Positions 28,317 to 37,541 of a stretch of 64,000 bases of DNA are shown here, piece after piece (the first letter of the stretch is position 1; each line of letters begins with the position of its first letter). Location of the stretch: assembly GCF_014748335.1 (NCBI RefSeq), contig NZ_JAAVIY010000001.1, positions 558,001 through 622,000 on the forward strand, in the 5' to 3' direction. A program made the translations under genes and the position numbers. The notes under the pieces were generated by a model. It searched no databases, had not been told where the DNA came from, and worked only from the letters and a program-made list of their open reading frames with translations. This stretch comes from Flavobacterium selenitireducens. Its GTDB lineage: Bacteria > Bacteroidota > Bacteroidia > Flavobacteriales > Flavobacteriaceae.

Positions 28317-29867
28317 TTATTGATAGAGCAACGCTGCAAGTCGTTTGTCGCGGTTGTAGATGTCCTCGTAAAAGGAAACATTTCCGTCTGCATCCGCCAT
28401 CGCGGTAAAATAAGCGATATACACCGGAATCTTTCGATCGAGCGGATATTGTTTCTCGGTTCCCGAGTTCATATGTTCGTCAATTTGCTTTTTGCTCATC
28501 TTCTTATCGTCTTCGAGAATTAGGTAGGCCAACTCCTTGGCTTTCTGGACGCGCACACAACCATGGCTGAACGCGCGTTCACTGCGGTTGAAAAGACTTT
28601 TGGCAGGAGAATCGTGCAGGTAAATGTTGTTTTGGTTCGGAAACATGAATTTAACAAGTCCAAGCGAGTTTTTCGGACCCGGCTTCTGGCGGTAATTGCT
28701 ACCGACCTTTTCCATATTCTGTTTGTCGAGGTAGTCGGGATCTTTAGCCAAGGCAGGCTCGATTTCCTTTTTGACGATACTTTTCGGAATGTTCCAGTAT
28801 GGACTGAACACCAAATAACTCATCTTTCCGCTGAATACGACTGTTTTGTTGAGCGCCTTTCCCACGACAACGTTCGACTCCAGCACCGATTTCCCGTCTT
28901 TGATATAGGTTAGATGGTAAGACGGTATGTTGACGGCAACGTATTCGCTGGCCTTTTCAAAATCGGCGGGAATCCAGCGGCAGCGCTCCATGTTGACGAC
29001 GATCGTCTTGATTCGCTCGGCAACTGGAATATTGAGCGCGCTGACAAGATCGGGCGTAATGGTCTTGCCATCGGTATATTGGCGCTTGTTAAAACTGATG
29101 ATCGCCTGTTCGAGTTCGTCGTCAAATTGCTGGCTGCCAGAATCCGAACCGATGTCGCCGGTTAGGGCCATGCGTTTCCGGACTTGCGCCACGGCTGCAT
29201 CGGAATCGCCTTTTTTCAAGATTTTTTTGCCTGGCAAAGCGATCGTGGCCCAACCTCCTTTTTTCTCGATGTCGCGATATTTCGCCAGCGCTTTACGCAG
29301 GTTTTCGTACTGGGAAAAGTTTTCCATTTTGCCTTCTTTGAGCAAACTCGGGTCTTTCATCAACGTGTCGAGATAACTCACATAGGAAATTTTCTCCCGG
29401 GGCAGGAACCAACCCATCTTACGGCTTTCGGCTGGCGGAATTCCGGCGTAGACTTTATCGACGTAAAAAATGTAAAGCGCACTTACGAGCAAATCGTCTT
29501 CGGTTGACGGTTTTTTGGTATCCCTTTCCTCGAATAAATCGGCGTATTCGGATTGGTACGGAAGCGCTACAGGAACGCCTTCTTTTTCGATCTGAAGCGA
29601 TTTGTCATACAGTACTTCGGCAAAATCGATGCGGCCGTCTTTGTCGTACCAAAGCATTTTATTTGCGGATGATTTGTAAAGGGCGTCGATTTTGGCTTTT
29701 GCCGGAGTGAACTCCGGGTGCTTCGCATAAAATTCGGAAACTTTTTCGGTATCCAATGCATAGCGATCTTTAGGGTCGGCGGACAGTTGGCCGTCATTTT
29801 TCTTACAGGAAAAAACAAAAATCGAAAGGCATAGCAACAGTAGTAATTTGGGCATCTTGAACATCAT
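28317..29867 (-). CDS. L,D-transpeptidase (YcbB-like) lipoprotein
   Basis: The 516-residue protein has a lipoprotein signal (LLLCLSIFVFSC, lipid on Cys of SCKKND). A peptidoglycan-binding-like region in the middle (KKGDSDAAVAQVRKRMALTGD) is followed by the YkuD catalytic domain. The catalytic motif is HDSPAKSLFNRSERAF then SHGCVRV, with nucleophile Cys437. Such YcbB-type enzymes form 3-3 cross-links or attach proteins to peptidoglycan in the periplasm. The start could be the first Met or the fifth codon Met (MPKLL); both keep the leader. Upstream on its strand there is TTTG followed 16 bases later by TAAATTAG, a weak promoter candidate. Confidence 0.93.
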   Translation of the reverse strand: MMFKMPKLLLLLCLSIFVFSCKKNDGQLSADPKDRYALDTEKVSEFYAKHPEFTPAKAKIDALYKSSANKMLWYDKDGRIDFAEVLYDKSLQIEKEGVPVALPYQSEYADLFEERDTKKPSTEDDLLVSALYIFYVDKVYAGIPPAESRKMGWFLPREKISYVSYLDTLMKDPSLLKEGKMENFSQYENLRKALAKYRDIEKKGGWATIALPGKKILKKGDSDAAVAQVRKRMALTGDIGSDSGSQQFDDELEQAIISFNKRQYTDGKTITPDLVSALNIPVAERIKTIVVNMERCRWIPADFEKASEYVAVNIPSYHLTYIKDGKSVLESNVVVGKALNKTVVFSGKMSYLVFSPYWNIPKSIVKKEIEPALAKDPDYLDKQNMEKVGSNYRQKPGPKNSLGLVKFMFPNQNNIYLHDSPAKSLFNRSERAFSHGCVRVQKAKELAYLILEDDKKMSKKQIDEHMNSGTEKQYPLDRKIPVYIAYFTAMADADGNVSFYEDIYNRDKRLAALLYQ

Positions 29868-29954
29868 ATCTGTAATCTTTTTCGGCTAATTTACTGTTCG
29901 CATATCCGGCAAACAAGGCGCTGTAAAAGATTATGGAAATGATGTAAGCAGTCG

Positions 29955-30554
29955 TCAGCCCTGATTTTTGCCCTTAAAAAGATACTTCCGCTTGATGTGG
30001 ACGACCTTCTTATGGTTCGGATAATGACGCTTATCGGTAGCATTGTTAAATACAAAGGCGCAGATCAACAGGATCATCGCGCCCGTAAACACCGGCGACA
30101 GTACGTAGCCGAAACCGAGAGCCTTGAGCTCCGGAGAACCCGTCGCGGCGATCAAGGCAGTGGCGCCACCCGGAGGATGCAGCGTTTTGGTAATTTGCAT
30201 CAGTACGATCGAAAGCGAGACGGCCAACGGTGCTGCGATCCACATTTCCGGAACAAGCTTGGTCACCGCCACGCCCGTAATGGCCGAAACCAGGTGACCG
30301 CCTATGAGGTTGCGCGGCTGGGCCAACGGACTTTGGATCACGCCATAGACGAGTACGCACGATGCCCCGAACGAGCCGATCAAAAAGATAAAGTCCTGCT
30401 TAGGAAAGGCTTCGTATTGAAGGTAAGCGATGATTCCCATCCCGACGAACGATCCCAGGAATGCCCAAAAATGTTCGCGAAAATCGACAAGCGTCTCCCG
30501 ATAAAGTACATAACGCGTCTTGCGATAGGTTCGTTTGATTTTCTCTATCGGCAT
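29955..30554 (-). CDS. HPP family integral membrane protein
   Basis: The 199-residue protein has about four hydrophobic segments and the family motifs QPRNLIGGH (79-87) and HPPGG (126-130, LHPPGGATALIAATGS). HPP proteins are membrane proteins, and plant chloroplast and cyanobacterial members have been linked to nitrite uptake. Its start overlaps the stop of the ClC gene (TGATG at 30552-30556), so the two are translationally coupled and may form a functional unit for anion handling. Substrate unknown. Confidence 0.9.
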   Translation of the reverse strand: MPIEKIKRTYRKTRYVLYRETLVDFREHFWAFLGSFVGMGIIAYLQYEAFPKQDFIFLIGSFGASCVLVYGVIQSPLAQPRNLIGGHLVSAITGVAVTKLVPEMWIAAPLAVSLSIVLMQITKTLHPPGGATALIAATGSPELKALGFGYVLSPVFTGAMILLICAFVFNNATDKRHYPNHKKVVHIKRKYLFKGKNQG

Positions 30555-31822
30555 CAGCTCGCGGGTTTGTAGGTATAAACGTTATAGCGATACATCTTTT
30601 GTGAAGCGATTTTAGACAGCACGCAAACCAACAGCAGCGGCAGGATCAGCACATAGTTCCCGGTTATTCCGCAGACCAGGAAAACGGCGGTGAAAGGTGC
30701 GTGTATCGTGGCGCTAAGGACGGCGCCCATTCCTATCAGCATAAAATTGATCGGAATCAGGTGGGCGTTGAAAAAATGGTTGGCGACCATGGCGAACAAC
30801 AGTCCCGCAATGGCGCCGGTGACGAGGCTGGGCGCGAAAACACCTCCGTCCCCTCCTCCCCATAGCGCGACCGAAACCAAAAGCGGTTTAACGATGAGAA
30901 GCGTCGCAAGCAAGCCGGCAAAGCCAAGTGAATACCGCGTATTGGAATCGAGGAAAAGCTCCGACAGCCCGTGATAACCATCACCGTAAAGTTGCGGCAG
31001 GACGAGCAGGCAGCCGCCGATGATCAAAGCCGCGACAAGTATTTTGTATTCGGGACGCGAGAAAATTGCCGGACGCGACTTGAACCACAAAACGCTTTTG
31101 GTAAGGTATACGGAGTTCAGGCTCGCGAAAAGCGCAAACCCGATGAAATAAGGAATGGCCCCATAATTCCAGTGGGTTACGTCGACGTGAAAAAGGTCCG
31201 AAGGCGATAGGAAATGCGCCATCACCAAAGCAGAAAAACACGCCATGGCCATGATGAGGAACGACTTTAGCGACCGCTTTCTTGTAATGACTTCAAGCGA
31301 AAACAACATTCCCGCCATCGGGCTGTTGAACAAAGCCGTCAGTCCCGCCGAAATTCCGGCACAGATCATTTCGGTTTTGTATTTCCTGAAAAAACTCTGG
31401 CGATCATGGGTCACCGATCCTACTGCAGCCGAAGCCACGACCGTTGAAACCTCTATACCGGTCGGCCCGCCGAAGGCAACGGTGAGCAGTCCGTTTACAA
31501 AATGGGACGGAACTTTGTACATCGGCAAACCTTTTCCCGTTTTCAGGCTGTCGAAAACTTCCGCAATTCCCTTATTTTCCTTTTTCCGAAAGACATACTG
31601 GCGCAACAGAAAAATCATCCCTAATCCGAAAACAGGGAAAACCACGAGTAAAAAATTACTATGCCTGGTTTTTTCGAACAGCATTTCCTCGTAATGTTCG
31701 GTGGTCAGCTTCAGCGAAATCGCAACGAACGAAGCCAAAACACCTATCAAGAGCGCGATACCGAGCAATTTGGCCCATTTGATCAAAACAAGTCTTGCGC
31801 GCAGTTTGGATTTGGAAGTCAT
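30554..31822 (-). CDS. ClC-family chloride channel/transporter
   Basis: A 422-residue polytopic protein with about ten hydrophobic segments and ClC landmarks: GGPTGIEVST (aligned with the selectivity/gating motif GREGP), FNSPMAGMLFSLE, and GGDGGVFAPSLVTGA. The gating glutamate position is present (Glu124), but the usual Gly-Pro after it is Val-Ser, so gating or anion choice may differ from the E. coli antiporter. No CBS domains. It is first in a two-gene operon with HPP; whether it is a channel or an H+/anion antiporter cannot be told from sequence alone. Confidence 0.9.
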   Translation of the reverse strand: MTSKSKLRARLVLIKWAKLLGIALLIGVLASFVAISLKLTTEHYEEMLFEKTRHSNFLLVVFPVFGLGMIFLLRQYVFRKKENKGIAEVFDSLKTGKGLPMYKVPSHFVNGLLTVAFGGPTGIEVSTVVASAAVGSVTHDRQSFFRKYKTEMICAGISAGLTALFNSPMAGMLFSLEVITRKRSLKSFLIMAMACFSALVMAHFLSPSDLFHVDVTHWNYGAIPYFIGFALFASLNSVYLTKSVLWFKSRPAIFSRPEYKILVAALIIGGCLLVLPQLYGDGYHGLSELFLDSNTRYSLGFAGLLATLLIVKPLLVSVALWGGGDGGVFAPSLVTGAIAGLLFAMVANHFFNAHLIPINFMLIGMGAVLSATIHAPFTAVFLVCGITGNYVLILPLLLVCVLSKIASQKMYRYNVYTYKPAS

Positions 31823-31880
31823 GTAGAAGATTTATGCAAAAATAGTTCACCGCACCCAAAATTCGAACAACCTTAACATT

Positions 31881-33596
31881 TTACCGTCTGAGCAATTCCC
31901 AATCGCTGAGGCTTGCTTTTATCGCTTCCATCACCTTGTTTTTGATGAGACGCCTTAAAACCGCGCGCGACCCGATCCAGAGCAACCCGGAAGTGAGCCA
32001 GTTGAAATCGGAGAGGTTTAAGATGATTTTTTCGACCCGTTGCTTGACCGGACCTGAAAAACGCTCCAGATCCTTTTCGGAAAGCGAGGGCCAATCAGTC
32101 CCTGAGGAAAAAACCGGCATGGCAAATGTTCCCGGCACGGGCCTATCGGTGAATATCGGGATGATCTGGTAGCGCATATCGCCGGTGGCCATAGATCCGA
32201 AACGCGTTTTGTCGATGCCGGAATATCCTGCGGCAAAAATCGGATTGAGCTCGAGTGCATCTGCCGGAACCGTAAAATAGTCCCTCAGGAAAACTTCGCA
32301 ATTGTGGCGCCCCAAGAAGTAATCGTGAATTCGGAATTCCTTGTCGATAAAGCCGCCAAAGCCGCCAAGCGCACCACAGGCAATCGCCTTTTCACCGAAA
32401 AGTTCGTTAACGAGCTTACCGTCTTCGTCCCGAATTTGGCGGGAAGGCGAAATGATGAATTTCCCGGCATCTGCCATGAACATGCCCACGCGGTAATCGA
32501 GCGGCTTTGCGCGCATTTGGGCCGTCATCGCCGACAGTGTCTTGCCAATTACCGGAAACAGTGCCTGATCAAACTTGAATTCCCCGGGCGATTTGCTCGG
32601 AAACGGGTCGATCATCATAATCGTGTTCTCAAACGACTCGTATGTCGAGTTGATCTTTGAGAGCAGTTCGCGTCGTTTGTCAAGCGAAACCTCTTTGAGC
32701 TGGCGCTCCTTTATCGTAAAATCGTCGAGCAGGTCCCGCACTTTTTCATAGGGTTCGTTATTGATCATTCCACCGTCGACATTAAGGGTGCGAACCGTTG
32801 CGGAAGTCAGCGGGCTATTGTTGAAAATGTCGCGCAGCCACGGGATGTCTTTTACATATCGTGCTTCCCTTTCGATGATACGCGATTGCAATCCGACGGG
32901 AAACGCACCGGTAGCCATAGCCGCGTCTTTTGCCGTTTTTAGTGCGGCGTTGTCTTTGGAAAAATCGAGCGGTATCCAACCAGGAGTGTTTACGGAGACC
33001 GGTGATCCCGAAATCTCGAAACAGGCGTAATCATTATGTACCGACATATTGTACTTTTCCTTTTTACGGCCCGAGACGAAATCGACATTGTAATGGAAAC
33101 CGCCAAGATTGGAAAGCGTGGTGAAAACCTTGACGGGCGATTCGAAATAAGCGGGCATCGAGCGTTGAGGAATCGAAGGCGCGAACATTTTGTCGGCCAC
33201 TTCATCGATGAACTTGGAATTTAACAGGGAAATGATCTTTTTGCCGTCGATGTCCGAATTGTCGAGCATTTTCGGAAACATGTCGCGATGGGTAAGATCA
33301 ACCCAACTGTGGTAGAATTTGTTTTCCGGATGTTCATCGAGCAGACGCCCTTTCTGAGGAACCTCCACCGCAACGATATCAGAGTGGATCGCACTGGCTG
33401 CCAGCATGGCCGTCATGCCTCCGGCCGAAGCGCCGCCCATGACGGGAATGGTAACGGTGTGGTTGGGAACTCCGTCCTGACCTCGCCTGCGCTGCCAATC
33501 TTCTAGCGCTTCAAGAAGATAATCCATTACGCCGGCAGTGTAAGCGCCAGCCGAAACGGCACCGGCCATACAAAGCCCAATCCTGAACGGTTTCAT
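31881..33596 (-). CDS. Patatin-like phospholipase domain protein
   Basis: 571 residues. The N-terminus MKPFRIGLCMAGAVSAGAY provides the glycine-rich oxyanion region. The nucleophile elbow is GGASAGG (Ser57), and the catalytic Asp is likely in NVDGGMINNEPYE. No signal peptide, so it is probably a cytoplasmic or membrane-associated acyl hydrolase. It is longer than the bare patatin domain, with a ~200-residue C-terminal part of unknown role. It stands alone between the ClC operon and the NUMOD4 gene. Substrate is unknown. Confidence 0.87.
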   Translation of the reverse strand: MKPFRIGLCMAGAVSAGAYTAGVMDYLLEALEDWQRRRGQDGVPNHTVTIPVMGGASAGGMTAMLAASAIHSDIVAVEVPQKGRLLDEHPENKFYHSWVDLTHRDMFPKMLDNSDIDGKKIISLLNSKFIDEVADKMFAPSIPQRSMPAYFESPVKVFTTLSNLGGFHYNVDFVSGRKKEKYNMSVHNDYACFEISGSPVSVNTPGWIPLDFSKDNAALKTAKDAAMATGAFPVGLQSRIIEREARYVKDIPWLRDIFNNSPLTSATVRTLNVDGGMINNEPYEKVRDLLDDFTIKERQLKEVSLDKRRELLSKINSTYESFENTIMMIDPFPSKSPGEFKFDQALFPVIGKTLSAMTAQMRAKPLDYRVGMFMADAGKFIISPSRQIRDEDGKLVNELFGEKAIACGALGGFGGFIDKEFRIHDYFLGRHNCEVFLRDYFTVPADALELNPIFAAGYSGIDKTRFGSMATGDMRYQIIPIFTDRPVPGTFAMPVFSSGTDWPSLSEKDLERFSGPVKQRVEKIILNLSDFNWLTSGLLWIGSRAVLRRLIKNKVMEAIKASLSDWELLRR

Positions 33597-33694
33597 ATCA
33601 CAAAAAATTAAGTGTAAAATGCAAAAAACCTACGCTATCAGCCAACATATTGGGAAAGCCTAAGATACGCAATATGAAGTACCGTTTACCGAAA

Positions 33695-33719
33695 CAAAAA
33701 AAATCTCCCGGAGGAGATT
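33695..33719 (-). terminator. Intrinsic terminator for the NUMOD4 gene
   Basis: On the minus strand AATCTCC, a four-base loop, GGAGATT, then a run of T residues, 22 bases after the NUMOD4 stop. Confidence 0.8.
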
Positions 33720-33740
33720 CATTTGTCAGAGCGTAAAAAC

Positions 33741-34319
33741 TTAAACCTGGATATGGCCCCAGTTCTCGCCTCGTTTGATTCGGTAGAGTTGCATCTCGCT
33801 CACGCCGAACTGTTTGGCAAGGATTTTCAGCCTGGTTTTTCGGTTCGGGTCGAGAATTTGTTTTTTTAGTCGGATGACTTGGGTGATGGTCAGTTTGTGA
33901 CCGTCGGATTTCATGCGGTCCTGGATTTGCTTCTTTTTGGCCGCCTGAACATAAGGGCTTTTTTTGTAGAAATCGAGGAACTCTTCCCTGGTAACCCATT
34001 TCAGGTTCTTATAATGATCGTTTCCTCTTTGCCGGTCGAGGTGGATCAGGTGGACGTGATCTTCCGTGGGTTGCTCCACAAAATGTTTTCCGACCAATTT
34101 GTAAAGGAAAATGATCTTGTTGGTGATTTTCGTGCCGGTGTTGATCTTGTAGGCAAGGACGCGATAGCCCTCGGTAAGGCTGCCTTTCAGGATGGTCCCG
34201 TCGTCGAAAGTGTCGGTGTAGCTCAGTAAACGTCCGTAATTGGAAACTGCGTAACGCTTCCTCAACGGAGCATCAATAGCAATTTCCTTAAACGTTTCAG
34301 ATGCATAAAGTCGCAGCAT
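33741..34319 (-). CDS. NUMOD4/HNH-like free-standing DNA-binding protein
   Basis: 192 residues. The N-terminal NUMOD4-like part includes RKRYAVSNYGRLLSYTD. An HNH-type segment, IHLDRQRGNDHYKNLKWV, keeps His93, Asn100 and Asn105, and the C-terminal helix-turn-helix reads LAKQFGVSEMQLYRIKRGENW. These modules are typical of homing endonucleases, yet no intron, intein or phage genes surround it. It has its own promoter and terminator. It is either a solitary homing-type nuclease or a domesticated DNA-binding regulator. A similar protein seems to be conserved in Flavobacterium, which favours domestication, but that is memory, not something shown here. Confidence 0.75.
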   Translation of the reverse strand: MLRLYASETFKEIAIDAPLRKRYAVSNYGRLLSYTDTFDDGTILKGSLTEGYRVLAYKINTGTKITNKIIFLYKLVGKHFVEQPTEDHVHLIHLDRQRGNDHYKNLKWVTREEFLDFYKKSPYVQAAKKKQIQDRMKSDGHKLTITQVIRLKKQILDPNRKTRLKILAKQFGVSEMQLYRIKRGENWGHIQV

Positions 34320-34358
34320 ACTCGTCTAGGTTTTGGGAAATATTAGTCTTTGGATTAA

Positions 34359-34388
34359 CAAAGTTAGCATTAGCGCGGACTTTGCAAA
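34359..34388 (-). promoter_or_regulatory. Complete Bacteroidota promoter (-33 TTTG / -7 TAACTTTG)
   Basis: On the minus strand TTTG (34388-34385), an 18-base spacer, then TAACTTTG (34366-34359), an exact match to the -33/-7 consensus, about 40 bases ahead of the NUMOD4 start. Confidence 0.75.
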
Positions 34389-34506
34389 GGCATCGGCTTT
34401 TTTTTTAGCTTTTTTTAAGAAACACCGGGTCGAACGTCTGGGTTTGTAACCAAAAATTTACAACAAAACGCCATTATGCTGTAAGGTAATTGCGGGAGTG
34501 CAAAAA

Positions 34507-34514
34507 TATCTTTG
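34507..34514 (+). promoter_or_regulatory. -7 promoter element TATCTTTG
   Basis: Exact TAnnTTTG match 24 bases before the ATG of the SRPBCC gene; no clear -33 box at normal spacing. Confidence 0.6.
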
Positions 34515-34538
34515 TAAGACAACGCAAAACAAACTGTC

Positions 34539-35318
34539 ATGAAAACCGAAGCCACGACCAAAAGAAATTTTTCCAAAATAGACAAAGCAGGAACCGATCC
34601 TAACCGTTACGCCAGCGTCTCCAACATGGATGAGGCTAAACATTATATGGGTGACGGCAAGAATTTTTTCGGATACACACCCAATATCGGCAAGATCGAA
34701 CGCATCGCCATGATTGCCGCGGGATCCTACTTACTGTATAAGGCACTTTCCGGTAAAAAGAAAAGCATTCCGCAAAGTATTGCCGGAGGAACGATGCTCA
34801 TCAGAGGTGTAAGCGGCTATTGCCCAATTTACGATGCAGCAGGAAAAAATCCCAAACTTTCCGGTAGCAACGTCAATATCCGCACGACGGTGGTGGTAGA
34901 CAAAACACCGACGCAAGCTTACGACCAATGGCGCGACCTTAGCAGTCTGCCTCAAGCCATGAAACATCTCGAAAGTGTCGAGGAAATCGACCATCTGCGT
35001 TCACAATGGACGCTCAAAGGCCCAGCGGGAATCGGCCGCCTGAGCTGGAAAGCGGAGATCCTGATGCAGGAACCTGGAAAAATCCTGAGCTGGCATTCGC
35101 TTCCCGGGTCGGCGATCGACAATGCGGGTAAAGTGAAATTTACCGACATCGGATCAGGAAAAACCGAAATCGAAGTGGTCATTTCCTATCACGCCCCTCT
35201 CGGATTTGCAGGTGAAGCCGCCGCAAAATTGTTCAATCCGCTATTTGAGAAAATGGTGAAGTCCGATATTGAAAATTTCGTACAATCTGCAGCCGACGCC
35301 CGTCCGCAAATGGTCTGA
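34539..35318 (+). CDS. DUF2892-SRPBCC fusion membrane protein
   Basis: A 259-residue protein. Residues about 45-105 form a YgaP/DUF2892-like hydrophobic hairpin (IGKIERIAMIAAGSYLLYKAL, then GTMLIRGVSGYCPIYDAAG). Residues about 115-255 form an SRPBCC (START-like) domain beginning VNIRTTVVVDKTPTQAYDQW. SRPBCC folds bind hydrophobic ligands. This membrane-plus-SRPBCC arrangement is frequent in bacteria near stress genes, with no defined function. The BrkB-family gene follows after a hairpin and may be partly co-transcribed. Confidence 0.85.
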   Translation: MKTEATTKRNFSKIDKAGTDPNRYASVSNMDEAKHYMGDGKNFFGYTPNIGKIERIAMIAAGSYLLYKALSGKKKSIPQSIAGGTMLIRGVSGYCPIYDAAGKNPKLSGSNVNIRTTVVVDKTPTQAYDQWRDLSSLPQAMKHLESVEEIDHLRSQWTLKGPAGIGRLSWKAEILMQEPGKILSWHSLPGSAIDNAGKVKFTDIGSGKTEIEVVISYHAPLGFAGEAAAKLFNPLFEKMVKSDIENFVQSAADARPQMV

Positions 35319-35336
35319 CCAAACGATAACCCAAAC

Positions 35337-35375
35337 GCAAAGCACCGGATCGACACTCGTTCGGTGTTTTGCATT
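35337..35375 (+). terminator. Hairpin between SRPBCC and BrkB genes
   Basis: GCAAAGCACCG pairs with CGGTGTTTTGC (one wobble) over a 14-base loop, followed by ATTTAAAA. It lies only 12 bases before the next gene, so it likely permits some read-through. Confidence 0.6.
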
Positions 35376-35387
35376 TAAAAAAACATT

Positions 35388-36335
35388 ATGGCTCTCATCA
35401 CCAAACAAAATCTTACCGACATCTGGAAGATGCTCAAATGCACCTTTAGCGATTTTATCGCCGACAGGGCGCTGAAACTCAGTGCCTCCTTATCGTATTA
35501 CACCGTCTTTTCGATGGCACCTTTGCTGCTGCTGATGATCTCGCTTTTCGGATTTTTCTTCGGACGCGAAGCCGTCCAGGGACACGTTTTTCACGAAATA
35601 AACGGATTGATCGGAAACGAAGCCGCGCTGCAAATACAGGAAGTCATCCGCAACATGGAATTGTCCGGAAAGACAACGACGGCCTTGCTCGTAGGGATCG
35701 TCACGCTGATAATCGGGGCCACGACGGTTTTCGGCGAAATCCAGGATTCCATCAACATGATCTGGAAAGTCAAGGCCAAACCGAGACGAGGTTGGGTAAA
35801 AATGCTCAAGGACCGACTGCTTTCCTCTTCTCTGATCATTGGTTTGGGCTTTCTTATGGTGGTATCGCTTATGGTAAACGGCGCACTTATGGCGCTCAAC
35901 GATTGGTTGAAAAGCTTTTTTCCCGAAATGACGCTAATCCTGTTCAACATCATCAACCTGGTGATTACGTTCGGCGTGATAACGGTTTTGTTCGGCATCA
36001 TCTTCAAAGTGTTGCCCGACGCTTACATCGACTGGAAACACGTTAGGATCGGAGCGTTTTTTACGGCTTGCCTTTTTATGATCGGACGCTACCTTATCGG
36101 ATTATACATCGAGACGACAAGCACGGGAACTGCGTACGGAGCCGCCGGAAGCATGATCGTAATTCTCGTCTGGGTATATTACACTGCCGCAATTTTATAT
36201 TTCGGGGCGGAATTTACACGCGTGTATTGCGAATTCACGGGAGCCCGCATCAGGCCAGCCGAATATGCCGTTTATGTTGAGGAAAAAGAAGTGGAGCGCA
36301 AAATAGATGCGATTCCGCCTCGCGCCACGCTTTAA
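35388..36335 (+). CDS. YihY/BrkB family membrane protein
   Basis: The 315-residue protein has about six membrane segments and typical family text: LKLSASLSYYTVFSMAPLLL, IWKVKAKPRRGW, GAFFTACLFMIGRYLIGLYI and YGAAGSMIVILVWVYYTAAI. The cytoplasmic C-terminal tail is charged. The family was once called ribonuclease BN in error, and its real function is not settled. It follows the SRPBCC gene in the same direction. Confidence 0.9.
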   Translation: MALITKQNLTDIWKMLKCTFSDFIADRALKLSASLSYYTVFSMAPLLLLMISLFGFFFGREAVQGHVFHEINGLIGNEAALQIQEVIRNMELSGKTTTALLVGIVTLIIGATTVFGEIQDSINMIWKVKAKPRRGWVKMLKDRLLSSSLIIGLGFLMVVSLMVNGALMALNDWLKSFFPEMTLILFNIINLVITFGVITVLFGIIFKVLPDAYIDWKHVRIGAFFTACLFMIGRYLIGLYIETTSTGTAYGAAGSMIVILVWVYYTAAILYFGAEFTRVYCEFTGARIRPAEYAVYVEEKEVERKIDAIPPRATL

Positions 36336-36411
36336 AACGTGCAACCTCTGAAAGAAGAATTGTAAGCAGGCATCGCCTTTAAAAACTTACATTAAATTAA
36401 AAAATAAAATC

Positions 36412-36717
36412 ATGGACAATCAGGAAAACAAGACCGACCACGAACACGAGTTCGACGGGAAAAAAGACCGCAATTTTTATCAGAAACCGTTCGACGACGT
36501 CACCGATCCGCTGCCGCAGATAGATGAGCAATCGGCCTCACTATCGGAAAAAGACAGCACGAAGAATGGCGCTTCTGACGAAAATCAAACTGCGCAAACC
36601 GAGACCCAACCGGAACCCGCCAAAGCCGACGACATCAATGAAAAAGACCCGCGCGATCAAGGCGACAGTTTACGTGACTGGGATTCCGAACACAACCGCA
36701 GTTCGAGACAGCGATAA
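36412..36717 (+). CDS. Small acidic hydrophilic protein of unknown function
   Basis: 101 residues, rich in Asp, Glu, Lys, Gln and Asn, no membrane segment or recognised domain; likely disordered. It begins MDNQENKTDHEHEFDGKKDR and follows a short AT-rich leader after the BrkB gene. Its stop is one base from the convergent DUF1801 stop. Small soluble proteins of this composition are often stress-related in this phylum, but nothing in the sequence shows it. Confidence 0.6.
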   Translation: MDNQENKTDHEHEFDGKKDRNFYQKPFDDVTDPLPQIDEQSASLSEKDSTKNGASDENQTAQTETQPEPAKADDINEKDPRDQGDSLRDWDSEHNRSSRQR

Positions 36718-36718
36718 C

Positions 36719-37198
36719 CTATTTGACGAAATGCGACTCGTATAGCGAAATCCAATCGTTAGGCGTCAGTTTGCCAACGAGCTCGCCAATCAATTCAAAC
36801 GGAATGGCTTCTGGCTTTTTGAAACGCATGCAACTTTTTCCCATATCGAGTTTGAGTTTCGAGTGTTTTGGAAATTCGGTTACAAACCAATCCAACAAAC
36901 CTTGATCGCTGTAAATACCCATGTGGTAGACCGCGACAAAATTCTTTTGGGACGCGATACTCAGGAATGGCAGCGGAAGCTCGGCATTGCAATGATAGCC
37001 TTTCGGATAAGTCGATTTCGGCACTATCCAGCCTATCATTCCGTACGAAATTTGTTCCTGGAACCCTTCCGGCAAATTTTGATTGATCGTTTGCCTCAAT
37101 TTTGAAATGGCGTCCCTTCTTTCCGGATCCAGTTGTTCGATATACGCTTCTACAGAATTCGTTTGCATGTCATAAAGTTTCTCCAAAGATACACGCAT
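36719..37198 (-). CDS. DUF1801 domain protein
   Basis: 159 residues with the YdhG-like DUF1801 pattern: VEAYIEQLDPERRDAISKLR, then FQEQISYGMIGWIVPK, FLSIASQKNFVAVYHMGIY, and GKSCMRFKK. The family is small, cytosolic and functionally undefined, with members related to frataxin-like folds. The gene is convergent with the preceding one, and an alternative start at MQTNSVEAY would remove ten N-terminal residues. Confidence 0.85.
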   Translation of the reverse strand: MRVSLEKLYDMQTNSVEAYIEQLDPERRDAISKLRQTINQNLPEGFQEQISYGMIGWIVPKSTYPKGYHCNAELPLPFLSIASQKNFVAVYHMGIYSDQGLLDWFVTEFPKHSKLKLDMGKSCMRFKKPEAIPFELIGELVGKLTPNDWISLYESHFVK

Positions 37199-37266
37199 CG
37201 GTTAAATTGGCATCGAAATTGGAAAATGTGCGGAAAACGTTATCTTTAGAAACCTAAAATCACCGT

Positions 37267-37539
37267 ATGAAAAAGATACTTTTGCTAACAGCCTTGCTTC
37301 TTGGGGCTTACGTAACGGTTCAGGCTCAGGAAAAACCCAAGAAACGTCCGGTAACGGAAAAACCAAAATCAACTGCTACGGTAAAAGCCGAACCTACTCC
37401 AGAGGGTCAGGCGAGCCGCCAAAAAGCTGCCGAAGACATCAAACGTAGCCGTGCCGAAAAACGCGCCAAAATGGAGGAAACACGCAAAAATGTGCGCGAT
37501 CGCATCGCAACGGATACTACTTCAAGTTCAAGAAAATAA
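37267..37539 (+). CDS. Small exported lysine/arginine-rich protein
   Basis: 90 residues. A clear signal peptide (MKKILLLTALLLGAYVTVQAQ) is followed by a charged, low-complexity Lys/Glu/Arg/Ala helix with no recognised domain. The next gene begins two bases after its stop, so it is co-transcribed with the exported dienelactone hydrolase. Function unknown. Confidence 0.7.
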   Translation: MKKILLLTALLLGAYVTVQAQEKPKKRPVTEKPKSTATVKAEPTPEGQASRQKAAEDIKRSRAEKRAKMEETRKNVRDRIATDTTSSSRK

Positions 37540-37541
37540 TT

